A DNA stretch of 64,000 bases from Hyphomonadaceae bacterium (GTDB lineage Bacteria; Pseudomonadota; Alphaproteobacteria; Caulobacterales; Hyphomonadaceae): contig JALHLR010000006.1 of assembly GCA_022844475.1 (NCBI GenBank), positions 1 through 64,000 on the forward strand, written 5' to 3'. This document shows positions 46,363-54,455 of this stretch, in pieces (position 1 is the first letter of the stretch; each line of letters opens with the position of its first letter). The translations under genes were made by a program, and so were the position numbers. Under the pieces are notes generated by a model that searched no databases, had not been told where the DNA came from, and was given only the letters and a program-made list of their open reading frames with translations.

Positions 46363-46707
46363 CTAGCCCGTAACGAGGTAACTCTCCGCCCCGCACTGCT
46401 TGATGATCTCGGGCACCACGACCGACAGCTTGTTCTCCAGCTCCGGCGGCAATTCCGCGATCCGCTCAGCGGTCTCGATATCCTCGCCTTGCGCGCCCAA
46501 CACCACGATGTCGAGCAGCTCGCGGTCCAGACGCTCGGCCGATGTCTTGCCGAGACAGGCGCAGACGTCCTCGGCCCCGCCACCCGCGATGCACTGCGCC
46601 TCGATCACCTTGCGGCTCTGCTCGTTCTCGCTGCTGCAGGCAGCAAGCCCGACGGCCACCAGTGCGAAGGCCACCCGTCCAGGAAGCGATGCTGCGTAGC
46701 GCCTCAT
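46363..46707 (-). CDS. Small cysteine-containing lipoprotein (copy A)
   Basis: A 114-residue secreted lipoprotein: signal peptide and lipobox LAAC (Cys 24), then cysteines at 39, 49, 51 and 105 in the arrangement C-x9-C-x-C-x53-C. The mature domain is helical and acidic (DRELLDIVVLGAQGEDIETAE). The pattern CIAGGGAEDVCACLGKTSAERL is shared with the next gene, which has the same cysteine spacing. The frame stays open to 46830, but the first 41 codons lack a signal. Unknown function; two disulfides in the periplasm are likely. Confidence 0.72.
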   Translation of the reverse strand: MRRYAASLPGRVAFALVAVGLAACSSENEQSRKVIEAQCIAGGGAEDVCACLGKTSAERLDRELLDIVVLGAQGEDIETAERIAELPPELENKLSVVVPEIIKQCGAESYLVTG

Positions 46708-46792
46708 GGCGGTCGTCAACCTGTCTGAGAAAAAGGAATAACCGCTTCTATCCGGCTTGCGAACCACGCTCAACGCCAATCGCCCGCTGTGG

Positions 46793-47119
46793 CTAGCTCG
46801 GCGCAACGCACGCCAGCTGGGCCTCGGCAATCAGGCTGGGCTGATGCAACAGGTCGCCAGGCGGCAGCGTCACCATGATCGCGTCTGCCTCATCTTCCTT
46901 GCCCTGCGCCTGCAGCAGGAAGGCGCGCTGAACATCTTCACTCACCGACCCGTCGGCCACCAGCGCATCGATCTTGGTCGCCCGGCACTCGCACACGGCG
47001 GCGGAATCCCCCGCTGCAACGCAGGCCTTGGTGAACGCCAGATGCGCCTCGCTCGGCGGCGGCGTGGCCTCCCCACACCCAGCCATCACGATCACACCAG
47101 CCAGCACCAGCCACTTCAT
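46793..47119 (-). CDS. Small cysteine-containing lipoprotein (copy B)
   Basis: A 108-residue lipoprotein with signal peptide and lipobox VMAGC (Cys 15), then cysteines at 33, 43, 45 and 104 (C-x9-C-x-C-x58-C). It aligns with copy A through CVAAGDSAAVCECRATKIDAL, LLQAQGKEDEADAI and LPPG. It lies 85 nt upstream of copy A on the same strand. The pair probably arose by tandem duplication and has diverged far. No known family was recognised. Confidence 0.72.
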   Translation of the reverse strand: MKWLVLAGVIVMAGCGEATPPPSEAHLAFTKACVAAGDSAAVCECRATKIDALVADGSVSEDVQRAFLLQAQGKEDEADAIMVTLPPGDLLHQPSLIAEAQLACVAPS

Positions 47120-47447
47120 CGATTCATCCTCTTCGCCCCTCCCTTACCATCCCGCGCCCATCCGCAAACCCTTTAACCTGCAGGGCGAGGCGGAACCGGC
47201 TTCGCCGAGGCAGGACCTTTTCACCCGGTGAGAGGGCGTCCGCCCTCGACGCGAAGCAGAGGAGAGGTGGACGCGAAGGGGACGGAGGCGGCGTCTGCGG
47301 AGCAGGCGGATACCAAAACTTGGCGGACTACCGTTGTTCGAGTTTAGGGGAAACGCCGCGACGAACTCCAACCCGATCAACCACTTGCCTCAAGAGTTTG
47401 AGGAAAACACTCCCGCCAAATCGGCAGGGGTGGGGAAATGCGGCCGC
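47120..47447. repeat. Non-coding stretch with hairpin repeat upstream of lipoprotein copy B
   Basis: About 330 nt without a convincing gene. It contains GAGGGCG (47232-47238), TC, CGCCCTC (47241-47247), embedded in CACCCGGTGAGAGGGCG and GACGCGAAGCAGAGGAGAGG wording. That looks like the CTCTCACC...CTCCGCTTCGCG dispersed repeats of alphaproteobacteria. Purine-rich AGGAGAGGTGGACGCGAAGG follows. The promoter for copy B must lie near its left end. The remainder, to 47447, shows nothing else recognisable. Confidence 0.45.
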
Positions 47448-47806
47448 ATGATCAGCCGCATGAAGCGTGGATATGTCCCCTTGTGGCTCCTGTGTGACCT
47501 GCCGGCACTGGTGGGCATCGCGTGGAGCTTCTGGCCGTTGATGATCATGGAGATCAGCAGCGATCGCCGAAGCGAAGCTCCGCTTCGCGCAGGACCGCCA
47601 GGCCGGCCGCGTCCTCGGCTGGTATCCGCGCATCACCAGGCTCGACCAGCCCGATCCCATCGCCCACTCGTCAGAAGTCGCTAACCGCTTCGAGGCCTAT
47701 CGCCTCTCGATGATGGACCCGCATGCAAGCGTCACCTTCTTCTTCAAAGAACACCGCCGCCACCACATCCGCGCCCGCGTCGATGCGAACGCCGTGCGCG
47801 GCTGCT
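47448..47806 (+). pseudogene. Frameshifted remnant of a membrane protein gene
   Basis: Frame 1 from ATG 47448 (or 47460) encodes MKRGYVPLWLLCDLPALVG and a hydrophobic helix ending in MIMEIS near 47558, then degrades into Arg/Pro-rich sequence. The +1 frame becomes coding-like at the same place, reading AAIAEAKLRFAQDRQAGRVLG, then WYPRITRLDQPD and HSSEVANRFEAYRLSMMDPH to about 47800, with strong third-position G/C. Joined by one base change of length, the two halves would make a single product of about 120 residues. The second frame has no stop before entering the end of glpX antisense. A sequencing error is the alternative explanation. Confidence 0.4.
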
Positions 47807-48758
47807 ACATACGCAGAGGCGTCAGCGACTTTATCGTCCGCACCACCCCATCTGCAGAAGACATCAGCATCGTGTGCGTCTCCACCACCGTGCGCCTGCG
47901 CACTGCACCATCGAGCAGCGTTCCCTTGGTCACGCCCGTTGCCGCAAAGATCACGTCGCCTGACACAAGATCGCCGATCGAATATCGCCGCCCTGGATCC
48001 TTGACCCCGGCCCGCTGCGCCTGGATCTTCTCCGCCTCGCTGCGAAACACGAACCGTGCCTGCATCTGCCCGCCGACACAGCGCAGCGCAGCCGCCGCCA
48101 GCACACCCTCGGGCGCCTTGCCCTGGCCGACATACATGTCGATACCCGTCCCCGGCATCGCCGTATTGATGACGCCGGCCACATCGCCATCCGGAATAAG
48201 ATTGATCCGCGCCCCGGCCCTACGCAGATCGGCGATGATCTTTTCGTGCCGCGGCCGGTCCAGCACGCACGCCGTGATCTCGCGTACATCGACGCCCTTG
48301 GCCTTCGCGAGTCTGATCGCATTCTCGCCTGCGTCCGCATCAAGATCGACCACGCCGTTCTCGTATCCCGGACCTATAGCGAGCTTTTCCATGTAGAGAT
48401 CAGGAACCTGCAGCAACCCGTCACGCGGCGCCGCAGCGATCACCGCAAGCGCATTCGGCATCGCCTTCGCCGTCAGCGTCGTGCCCTCCAGCGCCTCAAG
48501 CGCAACATCGAGCTCGAGCCCCTCGCCTGTGCCAACCATCGCGCCGACATTGAGCATGTCGCCATCGGCCTCGCCGACGACGACACGACCAGAAAATTCG
48601 ATCGCGCCCAACGCCTCGCGCATCGCGGCCACCGCCGCACGCTCCGCCCCGATCTCATCTCCGCGACCGACCCAGCCTTCCGCCGCTGTCGCCGCCGCGA
48701 TCGTCGCGCCAGCCATCGCAAAGCCGAGCGTAGAGCAGGACGTTGTCAGCTTGCCCAT
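47805..48758 (-). CDS. glpX: Divergent class II fructose-1,6-bisphosphatase (GlpX-like)
   Basis: A 317-residue GlpX-family phosphatase; the usual reaction is fructose-1,6-bisphosphate to fructose-6-phosphate in gluconeogenesis. Family blocks: GWVGRGDEIGAERAAVAAMR, LEGTTLTAKAMPNALAV, LYMEKLAIGPGY, RPRHEKIIADLR, LIPDGDVAGVI, GKAPEGVLAAAALR and FAATGVTKGTLLDGA. Compared with E. coli GlpX (from memory), ligands Glu 57, Glu 88 and Glu 213 are kept (here 63, 91, 217). Asp 33 and Asp 85 are replaced by Glu (39, 88), and the loop after Glu 57 is 3 residues shorter. The fold call is secure; activity and metal preference are less so. Confidence 0.85.
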   Translation of the reverse strand: MGKLTTSCSTLGFAMAGATIAAATAAEGWVGRGDEIGAERAAVAAMREALGAIEFSGRVVVGEADGDMLNVGAMVGTGEGLELDVALEALEGTTLTAKAMPNALAVIAAAPRDGLLQVPDLYMEKLAIGPGYENGVVDLDADAGENAIRLAKAKGVDVREITACVLDRPRHEKIIADLRRAGARINLIPDGDVAGVINTAMPGTGIDMYVGQGKAPEGVLAAAALRCVGGQMQARFVFRSEAEKIQAQRAGVKDPGRRYSIGDLVSGDVIFAATGVTKGTLLDGAVRRRTVVETHTMLMSSADGVVRTIKSLTPLRM

Positions 48759-48821
48759 ATGGTCTCCTGCCCCGAATCAACTTCGACAGGCATACGCCTC
48801 GCGGAGTCAGCACCCAAGCAG

Positions 48822-48840
48822 AAATCCCGCTTCCGGGGTT
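48822..48840 (-). terminator. Weak terminator-like hairpin after the CHRD gene
   Basis: On the minus strand AACCCCG, GAAG, CGGGATT (48840-48823) form a 7-bp stem with one G-U pair, followed by TCTGCTT. It lies about 35 nt after the CHRD stop and before glpX. The T tract is poor, so read-through into glpX is likely. Confidence 0.3.
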
Positions 48841-48875
48841 CCTGCCTGATGCTGCGCTGCACTCTGAAGCAGGCG

Positions 48876-49310
48876 CTAGTTGGCCGTGATCTGCCCGCGG
48901 ATTTCACCACCACGGTTCGCGGCAGTGTGGACGTTGACGTAGTATTTGCCTGCCGCCAGTTCGGCCGCCTGCACATCGGTCAATGTCGCCGTTCCGGTGA
49001 TCGGGCTCGTTGCCGACGGGAAGGGCACGACCGGCCCGGCATTCGCGCCCGGCTCTGCCGGCCCATGAATATGCGCGGCCATCGCCGGTCCCGTCAGGCC
49101 CTCATAAGTCACCATGTAGCTTAGCGCCTTCGTCGCCGGATCATAGGTGAACGTCCCCGCGCCCTTGCCGCTCGATGTGATGCCGGCGCCGGGCGCAAGC
49201 GTAGCCGAAAAGCTCGGAAGCTTCGGTGCCTCCGGCATCATCGGCTCGGTCGCGCACGCGCCCAGGAACAGGCCGGACGCAACCACGGAAGCAAGGAACA
49301 GGCGTTTCAT
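48876..49310 (-). CDS. CHRD-domain lipoprotein
   Basis: A 144-residue exported protein. MKRLFLASVVASGLFLGAC is a lipoprotein signal (Cys 19). The mature part is a CHRD domain: FSATLAPGAGITSSGKGAGTFTYDPATKALSYMV, AAHIHGPAEPGANAGPVV and the ending GKYYVNVHTAANRGGEIRGQI. CHRD domains are beta-rich, secreted and of unknown bacterial function. The frame stays open far upstream, but only this start gives a signal peptide. Divergent from the aminotransferase gene, 120 nt apart. Confidence 0.87.
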   Translation of the reverse strand: MKRLFLASVVASGLFLGACATEPMMPEAPKLPSFSATLAPGAGITSSGKGAGTFTYDPATKALSYMVTYEGLTGPAMAAHIHGPAEPGANAGPVVPFPSATSPITGTATLTDVQAAELAAGKYYVNVHTAANRGGEIRGQITAN

Positions 49311-49430
49311 GCGATGCTCTCCCACACGAAGCCGGATCACCGTCCGGCTTTTCTGACGGCAGCCTATACCCCTCGCCGATCCACGGCCACCCTCTTGCCG
49401 ACCGCATCCAGCCAGCCCAACAATCGCACT

Positions 49431-50753
49431 ATGACCCATACGCTGCGCCCCAATTCGCTCGACGCTTTCTGGATGCCCTTCACGCCCAACAAGGCGTTCA
49501 AGGCCGACCCGCGCTTGGTCGTGCGCGCCGATGGCATGTTCTACTTCACCTCGGACGGGCGACCAATTCTCGACGGAACGTCCGGTCTCTGGTGCGTCGC
49601 CGCTGGCCATAACCAGCCGAAGATTGTCGACGCTATCCGCAAGGCAGCGGGCGAACTCGACTACGCAGGCAACTTCAATCTCGGTCACCCGCTCGCCTTC
49701 GAATTCGCCAATCGCCTCACCGGACTCACGCCCGATGGCCTCGATCGTATCTTCTTCTCAAATTCCGGATCGGAAAGCGTCGAAAGCGCCCTCAAGATCG
49801 CGCTCGCCTACCAGCGCGCGCGGGGCAGGCCGAACAAGTACCGCCTTATCGGCCGCGAGCGGGCCTATCATGGCGTAAATTTCGGCGGCATCTCGGTTGG
49901 CGGCATCGGCCGCAACCGGCTCGGCTTCGGCCCGATGGTCGGCGGCGTCGATCACCTGCCGCACACGCACGACATTGCCCGCAACGCCTTCACCCGCGGC
50001 CAGCCCGAACACGGCGCCGAACTCGCCGACGCGCTCGAGCGCCTCATCCTCCTGCATGACGCCTCAACCATCGCCGCCGTCATCGTCGAGCCTGTCGCCG
50101 GCTCAACGGGAGTCCTCGTCCCACCCAAAGGTTATCTCCAACGCCTCCGCGAACTCTGCACCAAACACGACATCCTTCTTATTTTTGATGAAGTCATCAC
50201 CGGCTTCGGCCGCCTCGGCGCGCCGTTCGCCTCGCACTATTTCGACGTGAGCCCCGATCTGATCACCATGGCGAAGGCGATCAACAACGCGACCGTTCCG
50301 ATGGGCGCTGTCGCCGCCAGCCGCGAGGTCCACGACACGCTTCTGGCCAACTCCGAAACGCCGATCGAGCTGTTCCACGGCTATACCATGACCGGCCACC
50401 CGCTCGCCTGCGCCGCGGGTCTCGCCACGCTCGACGTCTTCAAGGAACAGCGCCTCTTCGAACGCGCCGCCGAACTCGCTCCCTACTGGGAGAATGCGCT
50501 TCACTCCCTGCGCGACGCCCGCCATGTCATCGACATCCGCAATCTCGGCCTAATCGGCGGCATCGAACTCGAACCCCGCCCCGGCAAGCCCACCACCCGC
50601 GCCCTCGAAGCCTTCCGCACCTGCTTCGACCAGGGCCTGCTGATCCGCGTCACCGGCGACATCATCGCCCTCTCACCTCCGCTGATCGTCGAGAAGGCGC
50701 AGATCGACCAGATGGTCGACACGATCCGCAACGTTCTCAACCGCCTTGAATAG
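49431..50753 (+). CDS. Omega-amino acid:pyruvate aminotransferase (class III, PLP)
   Basis: A 440-residue fold-type I class III transaminase. The start MTHTLRPNSLDAFWMPFTPNK is the usual beta-alanine:pyruvate aminotransferase opening. The PLP lysine is Lys 282 in LITMAKAINN; Asp 253 in LIFDEVITGFGRLG contacts the pyridine. SGSESVESALKIA and YHGVNFGGISVGG complete the cofactor site. Expected to use beta-alanine, GABA or taurine-like amines with pyruvate. An upstream open stretch to 49314 was rejected because it is not family-like. Confidence 0.9.
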   Translation: MTHTLRPNSLDAFWMPFTPNKAFKADPRLVVRADGMFYFTSDGRPILDGTSGLWCVAAGHNQPKIVDAIRKAAGELDYAGNFNLGHPLAFEFANRLTGLTPDGLDRIFFSNSGSESVESALKIALAYQRARGRPNKYRLIGRERAYHGVNFGGISVGGIGRNRLGFGPMVGGVDHLPHTHDIARNAFTRGQPEHGAELADALERLILLHDASTIAAVIVEPVAGSTGVLVPPKGYLQRLRELCTKHDILLIFDEVITGFGRLGAPFASHYFDVSPDLITMAKAINNATVPMGAVAASREVHDTLLANSETPIELFHGYTMTGHPLACAAGLATLDVFKEQRLFERAAELAPYWENALHSLRDARHVIDIRNLGLIGGIELEPRPGKPTTRALEAFRTCFDQGLLIRVTGDIIALSPPLIVEKAQIDQMVDTIRNVLNRLE

Positions 50754-50771
50754 CAGAAAATCGGTCAACAC

Positions 50772-52457
50772 GTGACCCTCACAGATATCCTACTGATCGC
50801 CGCACTGCTTGTCTTTGTGATCGCCTGGTGGGTACGCAAGACACCCGCGCGCCGCATCGTGTTGATCGCATCAGCGGCCGCCGCCTTCGTGATCGGCATC
50901 GCAGGCTATCTCGATGATCGCTGGCAGAACATCGGCGGCGCGATTGTCGGCGCGATGTTCCTGGCCGGCCTCGGTGGCGTTGTGCTGAAGAACCGCTTCA
51001 CAAAGACAGACCGCACCGGCGGCGTTCCATGGCTCTCCGGCGTCTTCATCGCTCTGGGACTTGCGGCGACCACCGCAACGATTCTCATCTTCCCCGTCTG
51101 GCCGCTTCCGAAACCGTCAGGTCAGTACGCGGTCGGCGTCCGGTCATTCGAGATCAGCGACGCCAGCCGCAAGGGCGTCTTCGCTGCAAAGCCCGATGCA
51201 CCGCGCCGCCTGCTGGTCCGCGTCTGGTATCCGGCGCAGTCCACGTCAGGCGATCCTGCTTCCTATTTCAGCGCCGCTGAGATGACGAGCACGGTTCCTT
51301 CGTTAGGCAGGCTGGCTGGCGTGCCGTTCTTCTTCAGCTATGCGCGCCACGTGAAGACGAACTCGTTCCAGAATGCGCCCTTGCTTGCCGACGCGAAGGA
51401 CCTGCCCGTCGTCATCTACAGCCACGGCTACACGTCCTACCTGAACCAGAACACAGCGCTGATGGAAGAGCTGGCCAGCAACGGGTACGTCGTCTTCTCG
51501 GTCCAGCACACCTACGACTCGGCAGACACCGCATTTTTGAACGGGGACGTCGCGCCGACGGACCCGAAACTGATGGAGCCCATGTCGGAAGAGTCCGTCC
51601 GTCCCTCGCAAGCCGATGCCTTCGGCGGCGACACGCTCGACAAGCGTATCAACGCCGCCCTGGCCTTTCAGGAATTCGCAGTGAAAAACGGCGATCGTAT
51701 CGCCATCGCGAGTACGAAGCACTGGGTCGCCGATCGGCTCTTCCTGCACGATACGCTGCAGAATGATCCTCCCGCGGAGGCTGCCGACATAGCGCAGGCC
51801 AGTGATCTCGACCGGGTCGGCGAGGCAGGGATGTCGTTCGGCGGCGCCATCTCGGGCGAGATCTGCATGATCGACAGACGCTGCGCAGCAGGCGTCAACA
51901 TGGATGGCGGTAACTTCCCGTTCTCGTCCTTCAACGCAGACATTCCGGCGCCCTTCCTGATGTTCCACTCCGATCCTGCCTACCTCTACAAGGCGATAGA
52001 GCGACCGCTCCCCGAGGAGGGGGCGCCGCGCAGCTTCAACGAGTTTTCATACGAGCGCATCGCAACCGCTGGATCGCGTCCGGACGTCTACCGCGTTTCA
52101 CTGAAGCAAACGCAGCACCTTGGCCTTTCCGACTCCGCCTGGTTCGTCGGCCAGCCGGTGCGCGGCATACTGTTCGGCGACGCCTCGGCGGAGACAATGC
52201 TCGGCGCCCAGAACGCCTTCATCCGTGGCTTCTTCGACAAGCATCTCAAAGGTGAAGCCAACAACTTTCCAGCGCCGCAACTGGCGGAGTATGAAGGCAG
52301 GGTGGTGACCATCCCAAATAGCGACCTGCCGGCCTGGTGGAGCGCGAAGCCGGAATCGGAACGCGCGGCGCTCGAAGCTAGGATCAATGCGGTGAAGCCA
52401 AGATACGAGGCGCCGCCCAACCCGGAAGCCCCCGCGCCAACGCCTCCACCTACCTGA
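50772..52457 (+). CDS. Membrane-anchored PAF-acetylhydrolase-like alpha/beta hydrolase
   Basis: A 561-residue protein starting at GTG. Three or four N-terminal membrane helices (about residues 3-19, 29-46, 54-70, 87-107) precede an alpha/beta-hydrolase domain. VVIYSHGYTSYLNQNTALMEELASNGYVVFSVQH and the nucleophile motif GMSFGGA (Ser within) match the platelet-activating-factor acetylhydrolase/dienelactone-hydrolase-like family; NMDGGNFP and KQTQHLGLSD supply likely Asp and His. The C-terminus is Pro/Ala-rich. Substrate unknown, probably an ester or phospholipid. Overlaps the convergent dipeptidase gene by 8 nt. Confidence 0.8.
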   Translation: MTLTDILLIAALLVFVIAWWVRKTPARRIVLIASAAAAFVIGIAGYLDDRWQNIGGAIVGAMFLAGLGGVVLKNRFTKTDRTGGVPWLSGVFIALGLAATTATILIFPVWPLPKPSGQYAVGVRSFEISDASRKGVFAAKPDAPRRLLVRVWYPAQSTSGDPASYFSAAEMTSTVPSLGRLAGVPFFFSYARHVKTNSFQNAPLLADAKDLPVVIYSHGYTSYLNQNTALMEELASNGYVVFSVQHTYDSADTAFLNGDVAPTDPKLMEPMSEESVRPSQADAFGGDTLDKRINAALAFQEFAVKNGDRIAIASTKHWVADRLFLHDTLQNDPPAEAADIAQASDLDRVGEAGMSFGGAISGEICMIDRRCAAGVNMDGGNFPFSSFNADIPAPFLMFHSDPAYLYKAIERPLPEEGAPRSFNEFSYERIATAGSRPDVYRVSLKQTQHLGLSDSAWFVGQPVRGILFGDASAETMLGAQNAFIRGFFDKHLKGEANNFPAPQLAEYEGRVVTIPNSDLPAWWSAKPESERAALEARINAVKPRYEAPPNPEAPAPTPPPT

Positions 52458-53130
52458 CCGCAAAATCGAAATACGTGTCCGGATAGGGCTCTTGATTGAG
52501 CGTGAAGTGCCACCATTCTTCTTTCAGCGGTCGGAAGCCGTTCGCAATCATAACGTCCTGCAGCAACATCCGGTTCGCACGCGCCTGCGGCGCCACCTCA
52601 GGTTCGCGCGGCCATGAACGCGTGTCGAAGAGATCGTACGGCCCGCCCATGTCCAGCTCCTCGCCGCTGCGTACATCGACCAGCGTGACATCTAGCGTCG
52701 AGCCGCGCGAATGGCCCGAACGCTCCGCGATATAGCCAAGCTCGAACAGGCGCGACTTGTCGACGTTCGGATAGTAGTCCGCCTTGCGCTTCTGGTCAGC
52801 CGGATCGCCCGCCCACACTGCAAAGTCAGCGACCGCGCGGGCGGGCCGATAGCAGTCGAACACTTTCAGACCGAGGCCGAACTCCGAGAACTTCACCTGC
52901 ACACGCGCAAGCGCAGCGACGGCGTCGCTGGTCAGAAGACAGACCGGCGCATCGTAGCCCGCGATCGGGCGCCCTGTGAAATTCTCGCTGCCCGCATAGC
53001 GAATCTCGACGACGAGGCTCGGGATCGCCTTTCCGGCGTCGGCAAATCCTGAACGGTCCTGTCCGTCAGCTGGCAGGCCAGCGCACGCCGTCAAGGCGCC
53101 GGCAAGAAAGCAGACAGAGATGTGACGCAT
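52450..53130 (-). CDS. D-alanyl-D-alanine dipeptidase (VanX/DdpX family), lipoprotein
   Basis: A 226-residue zinc dipeptidase. The start MRHISVCFLAGALTACAG gives a lipoprotein signal (Cys 16). Metal ligands are His 140 and Asp 147 in SGHSRGSTLDVTL and His 208 in EEWWHFTL with catalytic Glu 205; Arg 95 (CYRPARA) is the conserved transition-state Arg. In VanX the role is glycopeptide resistance; chromosomal DdpX-like enzymes recycle D-Ala-D-Ala. Nothing here suggests a van cluster. Divergent from the beta-lactamase-family gene. Confidence 0.9.
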   Translation of the reverse strand: MRHISVCFLAGALTACAGLPADGQDRSGFADAGKAIPSLVVEIRYAGSENFTGRPIAGYDAPVCLLTSDAVAALARVQVKFSEFGLGLKVFDCYRPARAVADFAVWAGDPADQKRKADYYPNVDKSRLFELGYIAERSGHSRGSTLDVTLVDVRSGEELDMGGPYDLFDTRSWPREPEVAPQARANRMLLQDVMIANGFRPLKEEWWHFTLNQEPYPDTYFDFAVR

Positions 53131-53251
53131 ACCCAACTGGATACCTGCCGCTGAATGAATCGTGGTCAAACACAATGTCATTGGTACGCGGACCGGCGAC
53201 TCCCGGCAACGCCGCACTGGCCAAAGCCTCAAGTTCGCCTAGGCTGGTCCG

Positions 53252-54454
53252 ATGACACGATTTCTGAGCGGCGTGAGCTTCATCCTTCTCCTTGCATCAG
53301 CATGCGCCGCGGCTCCGCGCGGGTCCATGGCCGAAGTCCGTGTCGCCTTCGATCGCACTGGCATCCGCGGTGCGACAGCATCCGGCCATGCCGATCTCGC
53401 CGCCGGTCGCCTGATCACCGCGGATGATCCCGTTCGCATCGCCTCGATCTCCAAGCTGGTCGTCGCCATCGGCGTGATGCGTCTGGTCGAGCAGGGCCTG
53501 CTGTCGCTGGACGAAGACGTGTCGGCGAGCCTGGGCTGGACGTTGCGCCATCCCGCCTTTCCCGACAGGCCCATCACCCTGCGCCTGCTACTCTCGCACC
53601 GCACCGGCCTAACCGACAATGTGACGTACGTCCTTCCTCTCGATGCCTCGCTCCAGACCGTGCTCGCCGACCCGGCGGCGTGGGATCCAGACCACGGGCC
53701 GGGAGATCGCTTCGCCTACGTCAATTTCAATTTTCCCGTCGTCGCCTCCGTCATGGAGAGGGCAACCGAAGAGCGCTTCGACATGCTGATGCGCCGTCTG
53801 GTGCTGGCGCCACTCCAACTGGACGCCTGTTTCAACTGGGACACTTGCAGCGACGCGGCCGTTGCCCGCGGCGTTGTGCTCTATCGCGACGGCGAACCGG
53901 TGCTTGACGACAATCACGGCGCACGACCCGAATGCTCCGTCACGCCGGCCGCAGACGGATCATGCGATCTCACGACGTGGCGGGCAGGCGCGAATGGCGC
54001 GACCTTCTCGCCGCAGGGCGGGCTGCGCATCTCGGCGAACGGCCTTGCCGTGATCGGTCGCCTTTTGCTGGGGCGCGGCGAGGTCGACGGTGTACGCCTG
54101 CTGTCGCCCGCATCGGTCGATGTTGTGCTGACGCCCGTCTGGACGTTCGACGGCGGCAACGGCCAAACCTTCGAGGCGGATACTGCGGATGCAACATCCG
54201 ACGGCGTGTTCTGCGCCTACGGCCACGCAACTCATACGCTGGCTACGCCGGTTTCGGGCTGTCGCGACGACCCGTTCGGAGACGGCGTCCGCCGCGTCGG
54301 CCATTCCGGCGACGCCTACGGTCTCAAGTCAGGCCTGTGGGTGGATATGGCCGCTGGAACCGGCGTCGCGTTCTTCGCGACGGATGCCCCAGCCGACCCC
54401 GGGCGCCGCTCGGCCTTCTATGCGATCGAGGAAAAGCTGGTGACGGGCCAATAG
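53252..54454 (+). CDS. Serine beta-lactamase-family hydrolase, secreted
   Basis: A 400-residue class C-like/penicillin-binding hydrolase. The N-terminus is a lipoprotein-like signal (LLLASAC, Cys 18). SxxK is Ser 65-Ile-Ser-Lys 68, YxN is Tyr 156-Val-Asn 158, and the third motif is HSGDAYG near residue 350. The family includes esterases and D-Ala-D-Ala carboxypeptidases as well as beta-lactamases, so antibiotic resistance should not be assumed. Together with the adjacent dipeptidase it suggests cell-wall peptide handling. Ends 1 nt before the convergent hom stop. Confidence 0.86.
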   Translation: MTRFLSGVSFILLLASACAAAPRGSMAEVRVAFDRTGIRGATASGHADLAAGRLITADDPVRIASISKLVVAIGVMRLVEQGLLSLDEDVSASLGWTLRHPAFPDRPITLRLLLSHRTGLTDNVTYVLPLDASLQTVLADPAAWDPDHGPGDRFAYVNFNFPVVASVMERATEERFDMLMRRLVLAPLQLDACFNWDTCSDAAVARGVVLYRDGEPVLDDNHGARPECSVTPAADGSCDLTTWRAGANGATFSPQGGLRISANGLAVIGRLLLGRGEVDGVRLLSPASVDVVLTPVWTFDGGNGQTFEADTADATSDGVFCAYGHATHTLATPVSGCRDDPFGDGVRRVGHSGDAYGLKSGLWVDMAAGTGVAFFATDAPADPGRRSAFYAIEEKLVTGQ

Positions 54455-54455
54455 C

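Noticed and set aside
47807-48396. Continuation of the frameshifted remnant's second frame antisense through glpX
   Set aside because: Only the part left of glpX has plausible coding character of its own; the continuation reads as a shadow of glpX.
52450-54454. A vancomycin- or beta-lactam-resistance island
   Set aside because: No vanH, vanA, vanRS or ampR-like regulator; both enzymes belong to families with ordinary chromosomal roles.
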